Of a stretch of DNA of 64,000 nucleotides, positions 41,822 to 50,731 are shown one piece after another. The DNA is from CBDAPU01 sp965198875 (GTDB taxonomy: Bacteria; Pseudomonadota; Gammaproteobacteria; Eutrophobiales; Eutrophobiaceae). The stretch spans positions 806,001 through 870,000 of the forward strand of contig CBDAPU010000001.1 of the NCBI GenBank assembly GCA_965198875.1, in the 5' to 3' direction. A program made the position numbers and the translations under genes. Position 1 is the first letter of the stretch, and every line of letters begins with the position of its first letter. The notes beneath the pieces were generated by a model. It saw only the letters and a list, made by a program, of their open reading frames with translations, made no database searches and had not been told where the DNA came from.

Positions 41822-42793
41822 ATGCCCTCAAATACCCTGAATAACCACCAGCTGTTAAGCGTATATCGCAAAATGGCGGAGATTCGCGCCTTTGAGGAGC
41901 GGTTGCACAGCGAAAATCTAACCGGTGATATTGCCGGATTTATTCACTTATACGCCGGGCAAGAGGCCATTGCGGTGGGCGTATGCGAGCATCTTGGGAA
42001 GAGCGATTTCATTGGTTCCACCCACCGCGGGCATGGTCATTGCATCGCCAAAGAGTGTGATATAAATCTGATGATGTGCGAGATCTTCGGTAAGGGTAAC
42101 GGCCTGTGCGCGGGCAAGGGCGGCTCAATGCACATCGCTGATCTGTCCAGAGGTATGCTGGGCGCGAACGCCATTGTTGGTGGCGCACCCTCGCTGGCTA
42201 TAGGCGCAGCCCTGACCTGCAAACATCAGGGAGCTAACAACATAGCCGTTTCGTTTACCGGCGATGGCGGTTCCAATCAGGGCACAACGTTCGAAGCGAT
42301 GAACATGGCCGTGGTGCTTAACCTGCCTGTTATCTTCGTGTTCGAGAATAATGGCTTCGGCGAGGCCACCGCACATGATTATGCGGTTGGCTCGCGTGAT
42401 ATCGCCGCCCGCGCTGGCGGTTTTGGTCTGCCTGCGGTGAGGGTGGATGGCGCTGATTTTTTCGCTGTCCATGAGGCGGCGGGCAAGGCGGTTGAGCGGG
42501 CGCGTAGCGGCGAGGGACCCAGCGTGATCGAGGCGGTCGCGCAGCGCTGGTACGGACACTATGAGGGCGAGGCCGCCACTTATTTCGCTACCGGCGAGAT
42601 CGATGCGCTACGCAAGAATAAAGATCCGCTGAAGCTGTTTCGCAAGAGGGTCGAGGCGACTATCGACGTTGATGAGTTCAAGCGCATAGACGATGAGGTG
42701 GCGGTTCTGATTGATGAGGCGGTCAAGTTGGCGCGTAGTAGCGATCTGCCTGGTGTCGATACCCTGCTGACTGATGTTTACGTATCATATTAA
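41822..42793 (+). CDS. acoA: thiamine-diphosphate dehydrogenase E1 alpha subunit (AcoA-like)
   Basis: 323 residues. The thiamine-diphosphate motif GDGGSNQGTTFEAMNMAVV, NLPVIFVFENNGFGEAT and STHRGHGHCIAK are typical of acetoin:2,6-dichlorophenolindophenol oxidoreductase alpha and pyruvate dehydrogenase E1 alpha. With AcoB it would cleave an acyloin such as acetoin oxidatively and load the acyl group on the lipoyl domain of AcoC. Assignment to acetoin rests on the AcoC-type third gene and the AcoK-like regulator; other acyloins are possible. Confidence 0.85.
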   Translation: MPSNTLNNHQLLSVYRKMAEIRAFEERLHSENLTGDIAGFIHLYAGQEAIAVGVCEHLGKSDFIGSTHRGHGHCIAKECDINLMMCEIFGKGNGLCAGKGGSMHIADLSRGMLGANAIVGGAPSLAIGAALTCKHQGANNIAVSFTGDGGSNQGTTFEAMNMAVVLNLPVIFVFENNGFGEATAHDYAVGSRDIAARAGGFGLPAVRVDGADFFAVHEAAGKAVERARSGEGPSVIEAVAQRWYGHYEGEAATYFATGEIDALRKNKDPLKLFRKRVEATIDVDEFKRIDDEVAVLIDEAVKLARSSDLPGVDTLLTDVYVSY

Positions 42794-42804
42794 GGATAAA
42801 AGCA

Positions 42805-43821
42805 GTGACGAAAAAAACAGTACGTGAAGCCATCACAGAGGCGCTGTTCCAGGAGATGCGGCGCGACTCGGGCGTTGTGCTGATGGGCGAGGATGTTCGT
42901 GGCGGGGCCGGTAGTGCGGTCGAGAATCTGGAGGCATGGGGGGGCGTGCTGGGAGTAACGAAAGGGCTGTGGTCTGAATTTGGATCAGAGCGGGTAATCG
43001 ACACACCGATCACCGAATCGGCGATTCTGGGCATGGCGGCGGGCGCGGCGATGACCGGCATGCGCCCGGTAGCTGAGCTCATGTTCGCTGATTTCTTTGG
43101 TGTTTGTTTCGACGCCATCTATAACCAGGCGTCCAAGTTCCGCTATATGTTCGGCGGTCGGGCAAAAAGCCCCATGGTGATCAGGACGATGATCGGGGCC
43201 GGCCTGCGTGCGGCTGCACAGCACTCGCAGAGCCCTTATCACATGTTCACCTCGGTGCCGGGTTTGAAGTGCGTTATGCCTTCCAATGCCTATGACGCCA
43301 AAGGATTACTGATTCAGGCGATTCGCGATGATGATCCGGTGATCTTTTGCGAGCATAAAACCCTGTATGAAAAAGAGATGGATGTGCCGGATGAGTCCTA
43401 TATCGTTCCCTTCGGTGAGGCCAATATCCTGCGTGAGGGTGGCGATGTGTCAATCGTGGCGTTCAGCAGCATGGTCTATGTCGCTGTTGAGGCCGCTGAA
43501 GCGCTCGCCCGTGAAGGCATTGAGGCGGAGGTCATCGACCCGCGCAGTAGCTCACCGCTTGATACGGATAGCCTGCTTGATTCGATAGAAAATACAGGGC
43601 GGCTTTTGATTGTTGATGAGTCCGCTGCGCGCTGCGGCATAGCGCATGACATAGCTGCCTTTGCAAGCCAGGAGGCGTTTTCCTTCTTAAAGGCGCCCAT
43701 ACAGATCATCACGCCACCGCATACGCCAGTGCCGTTTTCCCCGGTATTGGAAGACGCCTGGATCCCCAATGCTGATAGAGTCGTTCAGGCGGCCAGGGCG
43801 GTTATGATGACTGATGGCTGA
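42805..43821 (+). CDS. acoB: thiamine-diphosphate dehydrogenase E1 beta subunit (AcoB-like)
   Basis: 338 residues: TVREAITEALFQEMRRD, VVLMGEDV, GVTKGLWSEFGSERVIDTPI, SAILGMAAGAAMTGMRP, AELMFADFFGVCFDAIYNQ, QSPYHMFTSVPGLK and a C-terminal transketolase-type domain with VIDPRSSSPLDTDSLL. It forms the alpha2beta2 E1 with the preceding gene, 11 bases upstream. The gene overlaps acoC by 8 bases. Confidence 0.9.
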   Translation: MTKKTVREAITEALFQEMRRDSGVVLMGEDVRGGAGSAVENLEAWGGVLGVTKGLWSEFGSERVIDTPITESAILGMAAGAAMTGMRPVAELMFADFFGVCFDAIYNQASKFRYMFGGRAKSPMVIRTMIGAGLRAAAQHSQSPYHMFTSVPGLKCVMPSNAYDAKGLLIQAIRDDDPVIFCEHKTLYEKEMDVPDESYIVPFGEANILREGGDVSIVAFSSMVYVAVEAAEALAREGIEAEVIDPRSSSPLDTDSLLDSIENTGRLLIVDESAARCGIAHDIAAFASQEAFSFLKAPIQIITPPHTPVPFSPVLEDAWIPNADRVVQAARAVMMTDG

Positions 43822-44959
43822 CTCAGGGCGGGGTATTTACGCCATCACGGTTCCCAAATGGGGATTATCCATGGAGGAGGGAATGATTGTTGACTGGCAT
43901 GTCAAGCCGGGCGATACCATCATCCATGAGCAGAGCCTGCTGGATATAGAGACCAGCAAGATAGTGAATTCCGTTGAGTCCCAATGCAAAGGCATAGTAA
44001 GCCGAATCCTTGAACAACCAGGGGCGACCGTTGCCGTTGGACAACTGGTTGGCGTCATTGCTCAGGCGGCAACCCCTGAATCAGAGATCGACAAATTTGT
44101 TGAGGAGTTTCAGACAAATTATACTCGATCGGAAAAAGACCAGGCGGAAGAGTCAAACTCAAAGTTTATAGAGGTCAATAATCAGCGCATTCACTATCTG
44201 GCCTTTGAACGGGCAGATACCCAGGGGTCTGCGGTCGTCATGATTCATGGCTTCGGTGGGGATAGCGGTAACTGGATGTTTAATATCGCCGAGATAGCGA
44301 GTCGGCGATGTGTTTATGCGCTTGATCTCCCCGGACATGGCGCCTCTACCAAGGCAATAAATGATGGCTCGATTGCTGCTCTGGCATCCACCGTGATCGC
44401 ATTTAGCGAGACGATTGGGCTGGATAGATTTCATCTCATCGGCCATTCACTGGGTGGTGGCGTAGCGATGGAAGTCACAAAAATGCAGGCAGATCCCGTG
44501 ATGTCTTTGGCGCTCATCGCACCCACTGGTCTGGGCACATCAATCAGTCATTCTTATATCAACGGGTTTGTTGAGGGATGCACTCGGCGTAATATTAAAC
44601 AGACCTTGGGTATGTTGTTTTCTGATAAGAATCTCGTTACTCGGGAAATGACGGAGAATACTCTGAGATACAAACGGCTTGATGGCGTGAGAGACGCCTT
44701 GTGCAATATCGCCCAACATGCCTTTCCAGAAGGCGCGCAACAGTATGATTTCAGAGACTGGTTAAACGCCCTCTCATCTTTGCCCGTCATGGTAATTTGG
44801 GGTGCAGCGGATGAAGTGGTGAGCGTTGATCAGCTTGATGGTTTACAGGAACATATCAATACGCAAACCATCGCAGATGCCGGACACATGCCGCATATGG
44901 AGGCCGCTGGCAGGGTTAATCGATTACTGTCATCTCACCTGTCAAGGGCAGATATTTAA
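43814..44959 (+). CDS. acoC: lipoyl-alpha/beta-hydrolase acetyltransferase subunit (AcoC-like)
   Basis: 381 residues. The N-terminal lipoyl domain (about 8-85) has DIETSKIVNSVES with lipoylated K49. After a linker an alpha/beta-hydrolase domain (about 118-381) has the oxyanion region MIHGFGGDSGNW, nucleophile elbow GHSLGGG (S212), WGAADEVVSV and a late His in DAGHMPHMEAA. This lipoyl-plus-hydrolase layout is diagnostic of AcoC of acetoin dehydrogenase complexes and differs from ordinary E2 proteins. No dihydrolipoamide dehydrogenase gene (acoL) follows, so a shared E3 must serve. The gene ends the operon. Confidence 0.9.
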   Translation: MADSGRGIYAITVPKWGLSMEEGMIVDWHVKPGDTIIHEQSLLDIETSKIVNSVESQCKGIVSRILEQPGATVAVGQLVGVIAQAATPESEIDKFVEEFQTNYTRSEKDQAEESNSKFIEVNNQRIHYLAFERADTQGSAVVMIHGFGGDSGNWMFNIAEIASRRCVYALDLPGHGASTKAINDGSIAALASTVIAFSETIGLDRFHLIGHSLGGGVAMEVTKMQADPVMSLALIAPTGLGTSISHSYINGFVEGCTRRNIKQTLGMLFSDKNLVTREMTENTLRYKRLDGVRDALCNIAQHAFPEGAQQYDFRDWLNALSSLPVMVIWGAADEVVSVDQLDGLQEHINTQTIADAGHMPHMEAAGRVNRLLSSHLSRADI

Positions 44960-45146
44960 TGAGCAGATATTAATTCCAGGTCCTCGGGAAGTTAAGCGCT
45001 CTACATGGGCTTCTCACGAAGCAGGGTCAAGATGACATGATAAAGATTATCATAGCGATGATTAACCTGTCTGTATTCTGCATAACCCCGCACATACTGC
45101 CCTTTTTGTTGTGATTGATAATGTACTGCACAGAGGCTCGTCATCC

Positions 45147-45420
45147 TCACCTTTTATGGGATCGTATGCTGTTATGTTTGAGCCGCCCATCGGCCAATTT
45201 TTCCTTGAACAGGCGGAGATCTTCAAACAGCAGGTGTTCATGGAAGTCCACGAACTGCTCCTGAGCATTGTGGTTAAAATGCTCACAGACCGTATTCATA
45301 TTGAGGTTTTTTGCATAGGTGTAGCGATGGGTTATCTGGTTCTCTTTTCAGTCGTGAGTCAAACCCGTCCCTGAACTCGCTGGCGCTATCGGTGATGCCT
45401 TGGCTCCATGTTGAAGGGGC
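45147..45420 (-). pseudogene. integrase-core (IS481/IS3-like) transposase remnant
   Basis: On the minus strand two frames combine to DSASEFRDGFDSRLKRE, then QITHRYTYAKNLNMNTVCEHF, NHNAQEQFVDFHEHLLF and LRLFKEKLA. This is the last part of the rve/DDE integrase core (pattern TDNGSEF, then HxxTxPxxPxxNxxVERFN, EFVDYHE). A frameshift near 45345 and loss of the N-terminal half make it inactive. It lies in the 800-base gap between acoC and pilB; I found no other gene there. It marks the right border of the catabolic island. Confidence 0.65.
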
Positions 45421-45700
45421 TAAGAGGACGCATTTCTGAAAGAAGACGCTGGCCGCCAGGCCTTTGCACCGCCATAGTCAGTGTATGGCCGCTAACCCCT
45501 TCAGATGATCATAAAACCGCTCTTTTCGAATGCCTTTCCGAGCATAAAACCATTGTCGTTTAAGGCGTTCTTCCCAAAGCCGACACCCTCAGCGGACTTC
45601 TCAACATGACGGCGTCCTTCTCTTAAAAAGAGAGGGTTTCCTCAAATAAACTTAAAAAACAGCCGATTCAAGGCGGTCGTCAGCCCCTATCCTGCGTAAA

Positions 45701-45731
45701 GTAGATGGTATATTTTAGCAATATCATCTAC
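45701..45731. promoter_or_regulatory. inverted repeat upstream of pilB
   Basis: GTAGATG-GT-ATATT and AATAT-CATCTAC form a 12-bp stem with a two-base bulge and a TTAGC loop. It ends 36 bases before the pilB start and contains TATATT, so it may overlap the pilB promoter as an operator or form a 5' hairpin of the message. Confidence 0.4.
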
Positions 45732-45766
45732 TATCGAGGTGTCAAACTAAAAAGGTCGCGCGCGTT

Positions 45767-47479
45767 ATGGCTGTCCCCCAGAGAAAAATCCAGTTAAGTG
45801 GTCTGGCTAGAAAGCTGGTTATCGATGGTTTGCTCGAAGCCACAGAAGCACAGGATCATTTCCAGAAAGCGCTAGGCAAAAAAAAGCCTTTTGTCTCCTA
45901 TCTTGTGGAGAACAAAGTACTTGAAAGCGCCCCCATCGCCCTGGCCGCCTCACAGGAGTTTGGTGTTCCCCTGCTGGATATTCAATCACTGGAACTGGAC
46001 CCTGACACCACCCGGCTCGTCAAGGAAGAGTTGATCAGAAAACACCACGCATTGCCTATCTTCAAGCGCGGCAAACGGCTGTACATCGCCGTATCCGATC
46101 CGACCAATTTACAGGCATTAGATGAGATCAAGTTTGCTGTTGGGATCAACACAGAGGCCATTTTAGCGGAAGAGGATAAGCTGACCAAGGCCATAGAGAC
46201 GGCCATGGACGCAGCGGACAGTGGTCTGGGTGATATAGAGGGGGAAGAATTCGATGATCTGGAAGTGGCGGAAGAGGCCGGTCCGGATGTTGAGGATGAT
46301 GACTCTATTGATGATGCCCCCGTGGTGAAGTTCGTCAACAAATGCCTGCTGGACGCCATCAAGAAAGGCGCCTCTGATCTGCATTTTGAACCTTACGAGA
46401 AGATCTACCGCGTGCGATTCAGGATCGATGGTGTGTTGCAGGAAGTCGCCAAACCACCGATCAGTCTGGCCGGTAAAATAGCCGCCAGATTAAAAGTCAT
46501 GTCACGGCTGGATGTATCGGAGCGCCGGGTACCTCAGGACGGCAGGATCAAATTAAAACTATCGAAGACCAAGGCCATCGACTTTCGGGTCAGCATGTGC
46601 CCGACGCTGTTCGGCGAGAAAGCCTGTTTACGTATTCTGGACTCAGACGCCGCCGCCCTGCAAATCGATATGCTGGGCTATGAAGACTTTCAGAAAGAGT
46701 TGTTCCTCGGCAATCTGCATAAACCCTACGGCATGTTCCTGGTCACCGGCCCCACCGGCAGTGGCAAGACGGTTTCCCTCTACACCGGCATTAATATTCT
46801 CAATCAGGTTGATATCAATATCTCCACAGCCGAGGACCCGGTCGAGATTAACTTGCCCGGCGTCAATCAGGTGCAGGTTGATGAGAAGACGGGCATGACG
46901 TTTGAAAAAGCCCTGAAGGCCTTTCTTCGCCAGGACCCGGATATTATCCTGGTCGGCGAGATCCGTGATCTGGGCACCGCATCCATCGCCGTGAAGGCCG
47001 CACAAACCGGTCACATGGTGATGTCCACATTACACACCAATGATTGCCCGCAAACACTCACCCGTCTGCAGGACATGGGTATCGCCGCCTTTGCTGTGGC
47101 CACCAGTATCAACTTGATCACCGCACAGCGCCTATGTCGTCGCCTGCATGCTGAATACAAAGAACCCCTTGAAATGGATGCGGGTTCATTGAAAAAGGAA
47201 GGCTTCACTGAGGAGATGATTGAAAAAGGCGTCAAACTCTTCAACCCTGTGACGGGAAACCCGGACTGTGAAAGTGGCTATAAAGGCCGTGCCGGGATCT
47301 ACCAGGTCATGCCCATATCCGACGCCATGAAACGCCTGATCATTGAGGGGGCGAATGCCGTTCAGTTAGCGGATCAGGCGGCCTCGGAAGGGGTATGGGA
47401 TATCCGTCGCTCCGGACTGCAAAAAGCAATGCAAGGGATCACCAGCCTTGTGGAAGTGAACCGAGTAACCGTGGAGTAG
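45767..47479 (+). CDS. pilB: type IV pilus assembly ATPase PilB
   Basis: 570-residue secretion ATPase that powers pilus extension at the inner membrane. The MshEN-type N-terminal domain (about 10-150) is followed by the GspE core: Walker A GPTGSGKT (about 334-341), an Asp box with STAEDPVE, Walker B PDIILVGEIRD and the His box MSTLHTND. The zinc tetracysteine segment is incomplete: where relatives have C-x2-C after RL, this protein has LCRRLHAEY, and only one Cys (DCESGYKGR) stands in the second pair. It may not bind zinc. pilC follows after 6 bases. Its start region has a weak ribosome site. Confidence 0.95.
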   Translation: MAVPQRKIQLSGLARKLVIDGLLEATEAQDHFQKALGKKKPFVSYLVENKVLESAPIALAASQEFGVPLLDIQSLELDPDTTRLVKEELIRKHHALPIFKRGKRLYIAVSDPTNLQALDEIKFAVGINTEAILAEEDKLTKAIETAMDAADSGLGDIEGEEFDDLEVAEEAGPDVEDDDSIDDAPVVKFVNKCLLDAIKKGASDLHFEPYEKIYRVRFRIDGVLQEVAKPPISLAGKIAARLKVMSRLDVSERRVPQDGRIKLKLSKTKAIDFRVSMCPTLFGEKACLRILDSDAAALQIDMLGYEDFQKELFLGNLHKPYGMFLVTGPTGSGKTVSLYTGINILNQVDINISTAEDPVEINLPGVNQVQVDEKTGMTFEKALKAFLRQDPDIILVGEIRDLGTASIAVKAAQTGHMVMSTLHTNDCPQTLTRLQDMGIAAFAVATSINLITAQRLCRRLHAEYKEPLEMDAGSLKKEGFTEEMIEKGVKLFNPVTGNPDCESGYKGRAGIYQVMPISDAMKRLIIEGANAVQLADQAASEGVWDIRRSGLQKAMQGITSLVEVNRVTVE

Positions 47480-47485
47480 AAAACG

Positions 47486-48706
47486 ATGGCAAAAGCTGCA
47501 AAAGACAACATGTATGTCTGGGAAGGCACAGACAGATCAGGCAAAAAAGTCAAGGGGGAGATGTCCGGCCAAAGTGACGCCCTGGTCAAAGCCATGCTAC
47601 GTCGACAGGGCGTCAACCCGCTCAAGGTCAAGAAGAAGCCCAAACCCCTGCTCGGCGGCGGTGGTGGGAAGAAGATCACCACAAAAGACATTACCATCTT
47701 TGCCAGACAACTGGCCACCATGATGTCCTCCGGTGTGCCGCTGGTACAGGCATTTGAGATTGTCGGTCGTGGCCATGAAAACGTCAGTATGCAGGAGTTA
47801 ATCCTCACCATTAAGGCGGATGTAGAAGCCGGCGGCACATTGACCGAGGCCCTGGCCAAACACCCCCTGCATTTCAATGAGCTGTTCATCAACCTGGTTG
47901 GGGCCGGCGAGCAAGCAGGTATTCTCGAGGCCATATTACACAAACTCGCCACGTACCTGGAAAAAACAGAATCATTAAAAGCCAAGATCAAAAAAGCCAT
48001 GTTCTACCCGGTAGCGGTCATTGTTGTGGCATTTATCATCACCACGATTTTAATGATGTTTGTGGTGCCCCAGTTTGCCGAATTGTTCGCCGGTTTTGGC
48101 TCGGCGCTTCCGGCGCCGACACAGTTTGTCGTCAGCGTATCTGACTTCTTCCAGGCCTGGTGGTGGGCCATGTTTCTTGGCGCCTTTGTGGGTGTTAAAG
48201 GGACCCTGGAGCTCAAACAACGCTCCAAGGCCTTCGCCCAGGCCATTGACCGATATTCCCTGAAGGCGCCGGTGGTTGGCGATATATTGAATAAATCGGC
48301 GATTGCCCGTTTTGCCCGAACGCTGTCCACTATGTTCGCAGCAGGCACGCCATTGGTGGAGTCTCTGGTTTCCGTGGCCGGCGCCTGTGGCAATATCGTC
48401 TACTACGACGCCACCATGAAAATGCGTGATGAGGTCGCCACCGGCACACAAATGCAGATGGCCATGCGTGAGTCAGCGCTGTTTCCCAACATGGTGGTAC
48501 AGATGGTATCCATTGGTGAGGAGGCCGGCTCCCTGGATTCAATGCTGGGTAAGGTGGCCGATTTTTATGAAGAGGAAGTGGATAATGCGGTGGATGGATT
48601 GACCAGCTTGCTGGAGCCGCTCATCATGGCCTTCCTGGGCGTCGTCATTGGCGGGCTGGTTGTGGCGATGTATCTGCCGATTTTCAAAATGGGCGACGTC
48701 ATGTAA
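47486..48706 (+). CDS. pilC: type IV pilus inner-membrane platform protein PilC
   Basis: 406 residues of the GspF family: a lysine-rich start, two homologous domains each ending in membrane helices (FYPVAVIVVAFIITTILMMF, WAMFLGAFVG and a final MAFLGVVIGGLVVAMYLPIF), and the conserved FARQLATMMSSGVPLVQAFEI and FARTLSTMFAAGTPLVESL. It anchors PilB and the growing pilus. Cotranscribed with pilB; the transcript ends at the terminator 48741-48777. Confidence 0.95.
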   Translation: MAKAAKDNMYVWEGTDRSGKKVKGEMSGQSDALVKAMLRRQGVNPLKVKKKPKPLLGGGGGKKITTKDITIFARQLATMMSSGVPLVQAFEIVGRGHENVSMQELILTIKADVEAGGTLTEALAKHPLHFNELFINLVGAGEQAGILEAILHKLATYLEKTESLKAKIKKAMFYPVAVIVVAFIITTILMMFVVPQFAELFAGFGSALPAPTQFVVSVSDFFQAWWWAMFLGAFVGVKGTLELKQRSKAFAQAIDRYSLKAPVVGDILNKSAIARFARTLSTMFAAGTPLVESLVSVAGACGNIVYYDATMKMRDEVATGTQMQMAMRESALFPNMVVQMVSIGEEAGSLDSMLGKVADFYEEEVDNAVDGLTSLLEPLIMAFLGVVIGGLVVAMYLPIFKMGDVM

Positions 48707-48740
48707 CAGCGGTTATTCAGATCAGATCCGAAAAAAACAA

Positions 48741-48777
48741 CAGCCTGTAGCGGCAATGCTACGGGCTGGTTTTTTTT
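48741..48777 (+). terminator. rho-independent terminator after pilC
   Basis: CAGCCTGTAGC and GCTACGGGCTG form an 11-bp stem (one G-U) around GGCAAT, directly followed by GTTTTTTTTG. It lies 35 bases after the pilC stop and separates pilBC from pilD. Confidence 0.93.
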
Positions 48778-48800
48778 GATCAACACCCCATCAGCTCAGC

Positions 48801-49679
48801 ATGGCCTTCATTGAACTTCTACAAACCTATCCCGCCGTCTTCTATACCACGGCCGTTATGCTGGGTCTGATTTTCGGCAGTTTCCTGAACGTCGTGATCT
48901 ACAGGCTACCCCGGGCCCTTGAGGTGACCTGGCGGGCGGAATGTTGCGACTTTCTGCAAATTAAAGACGAAGATAAATCCACGCCGGCGTCATTCGGTCT
49001 GCTCAAACCCGGATCAAGATGCCCGGCGTGTCGGCATAAAATACGCGCCATTGAGAATATCCCTGTGATCAGTTTTGTTATGCTTGGCGGGAAATGCGCC
49101 AACTGCAAAGATAAGATCTCATCTCGTTATCCCCTTGTTGAAATACTAACGGCGATACTCACCCTGGCTATTGCGATGAAATTCGGCGTCACCCTTAAAA
49201 TGGTGTTCGCCTGTTTTTTGACCTTCTCGTTAGTGGCGCTGGCCTTTATCGACATGGACTTCCAGCTCCTGCCCGATCATATCACCCAGCCGCTGCTGTG
49301 GATGGGGCTGCTCTGTAATGGCTTTGGATTATTCACCGATATCCATGCCAGCTTGATGGGTGCGGTACTGGGTTACGGGATCCTGTGGTTTATCTATCAC
49401 GCTTATAAAAAAATGACCGGCAAAGAAGGCATGGGGCAGGGGGATTTCAAACTGCTCGCCATGCTGGGGGCCTGGTTTGGCTGGCAATCTCTGGCGCTGA
49501 TCATCTTGATATCCTCACTGCTGGGTTCAATCGCAGGCATCGCACTTATCCTGTTTCGTGATCATGAAAAAACGGCGGCGATACCATTCGGCCCTTACCT
49601 GGCCTTGGCCGGCTGGGTGTATTTGATCTGGGGGGGTATGCTTGTCGATTACTATCATCATCTTGGCTCCGGGCCGTGA
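48801..49679 (+). CDS. pilD: prepilin peptidase / N-methyltransferase PilD
   Basis: 292-residue inner-membrane aspartyl protease that cleaves prepilins after Gly and methylates the new N terminus. A cytoplasmic loop with two C-x2-C pairs (CPACRHKI, CANCKDKI) is followed by the catalytic Asp motifs FIDMDFQLLPD and GQGDFKLLAMLGAW among about eight membrane helices. It should process the short pilin of this window. It overlaps coaE by 4 bases. Confidence 0.95.
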   Translation: MAFIELLQTYPAVFYTTAVMLGLIFGSFLNVVIYRLPRALEVTWRAECCDFLQIKDEDKSTPASFGLLKPGSRCPACRHKIRAIENIPVISFVMLGGKCANCKDKISSRYPLVEILTAILTLAIAMKFGVTLKMVFACFLTFSLVALAFIDMDFQLLPDHITQPLLWMGLLCNGFGLFTDIHASLMGAVLGYGILWFIYHAYKKMTGKEGMGQGDFKLLAMLGAWFGWQSLALIILISSLLGSIAGIALILFRDHEKTAAIPFGPYLALAGWVYLIWGGMLVDYYHHLGSGP

Positions 49680-50287
49680 ACAGCACATTACGTGTTGGCT
49701 TGACAGGCGGGATCGGTAGCGGTAAATCCACGGTCAAGGGATATTTCGACGATCTGCATGTGCCTGCAGTCGATGCCGATGACATAGCACACCAGGTATC
49801 AAGGCCGGGGCAGCCGGCGTTTACAGAGATTGTCCGCTTATTTGGCGATAACATCCTGGATACATCCGGTGATCTGAGGCGATCTAAAATACGCGAACGG
49901 GTTTTTACAGATCCCGCACTTAAACAACAATTGGAGGCCATCTTGCACCCCAGGATAGGCGAAGCCATAAAGGCGTTTACGGACAAAGTCCACGGCCCCT
50001 ACTGCATCATTTGTATACCCCTGTTGCTGGAGACCAATGCACACAAAACAATAGATCGGGTGTTGGTGGTCGACACACCGGAGGCATTGCAGATAGCCCG
50101 GGCAAGTGAACGCGACGGCACGGACGAGGCCGATATAAGAAACATCATCCGTGCCCAGGTTGATCGCCAGGGCAGAATGGACGCCGCCGATGATATCATC
50201 ACCAATGAAGGCAGTTTCGATGCGTTAAAATCGCAAGTTAAATACCTGCATGATAAATATCTCGGCATGGCTACATCTTCTAATTAA
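49676..50287 (+). CDS. coaE: dephospho-CoA kinase CoaE
   Basis: 203 residues; last step of coenzyme A synthesis in the cytosol. P-loop LTGGIGSGKSTV (about 9-20), DADDIAHQVSRPGQPA, HPRIGEAI and VVDTPEALQIARASERDG. The overlap with pilD is standard for the gammaproteobacterial pilD-coaE-zapD-yacG block. The start is GTG-type in the overlap. Confidence 0.95.
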   Translation: MNSTLRVGLTGGIGSGKSTVKGYFDDLHVPAVDADDIAHQVSRPGQPAFTEIVRLFGDNILDTSGDLRRSKIRERVFTDPALKQQLEAILHPRIGEAIKAFTDKVHGPYCIICIPLLLETNAHKTIDRVLVVDTPEALQIARASERDGTDEADIRNIIRAQVDRQGRMDAADDIITNEGSFDALKSQVKYLHDKYLGMATSSN

Positions 50288-50306
50288 GACAGTAAAGTCA
50301 TCACCA

Positions 50307-50543
50307 TTGAACCCGTATGGACGCTCCTCGCATTTGAACATGCTCTATCAACAGGCCATTGTTGCGGATCCGGCCTATCCGTTCATTCGAATAAAGCTGC
50401 CGAACGATGGAGAATACTTTCCCGAGATCAGTGGCGCAAAACAGCGTTTTTCCCTAGGTTTTATGGAGCAATCATCGACCATGGCCAGATCAACACAAAG
50501 CGAAGATAAAAGCGAGTTTGCATTACACGGTTGCGTGTTATAA
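50307..50543 (+). pseudogene. zapD: 3' remnant of the cell-division gene zapD
   Basis: From about 50307 the frame reads NPYGRSSHLNMLYQQAIV, then YPFIRIKLPNDGEYFPEISG, AKQRFSLGFMEQ and FALHGC. This is the end of ZapD (Escherichia coli: LRLPLDHQLYPQISGHKSRF, FELACC). ZapD has about 250 residues; only the last 75 are left and they are preceded by no start of the family. The position between coaE and yacG is exactly where zapD belongs. An internal deletion is the simplest explanation; the FtsZ-bundling factor is then lost unless present elsewhere. Confidence 0.72.
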
Positions 50544-50731
50544 AAGAGAGCAACTGCCCCATTTGTGATCAGTCTTTTCAACTGGACAGTCATGCCATCT
50601 ACAGGCCGTTTTGTAGTGAACGATGTCAAATGCTCGATCTGGGCTCATGGATGGACGGCGCTTATTCCCTGGGCGAGGCCGGCTTTTATGATCCCGACGA
50701 GCCACCCGGACAAGGCTTGAAAAAACATTAA
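50531..50731 (+). CDS. yacG: DNA gyrase inhibitor YacG
   Basis: 66-residue zinc protein from a TTG start: CPICDQ (C-x2-C) and FCSERCQMLDLGSWMDGAY (C-x3-C), the four Cys of the YacG zinc finger, followed by an acidic tail. It binds the GyrB subunit and inhibits gyrase in Escherichia coli. It overlaps the end of the zapD remnant and is convergent with the Nudix-ThiE gene by 4 bases. Confidence 0.88.
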   Translation: MRVIKESNCPICDQSFQLDSHAIYRPFCSERCQMLDLGSWMDGAYSLGEAGFYDPDEPPGQGLKKH

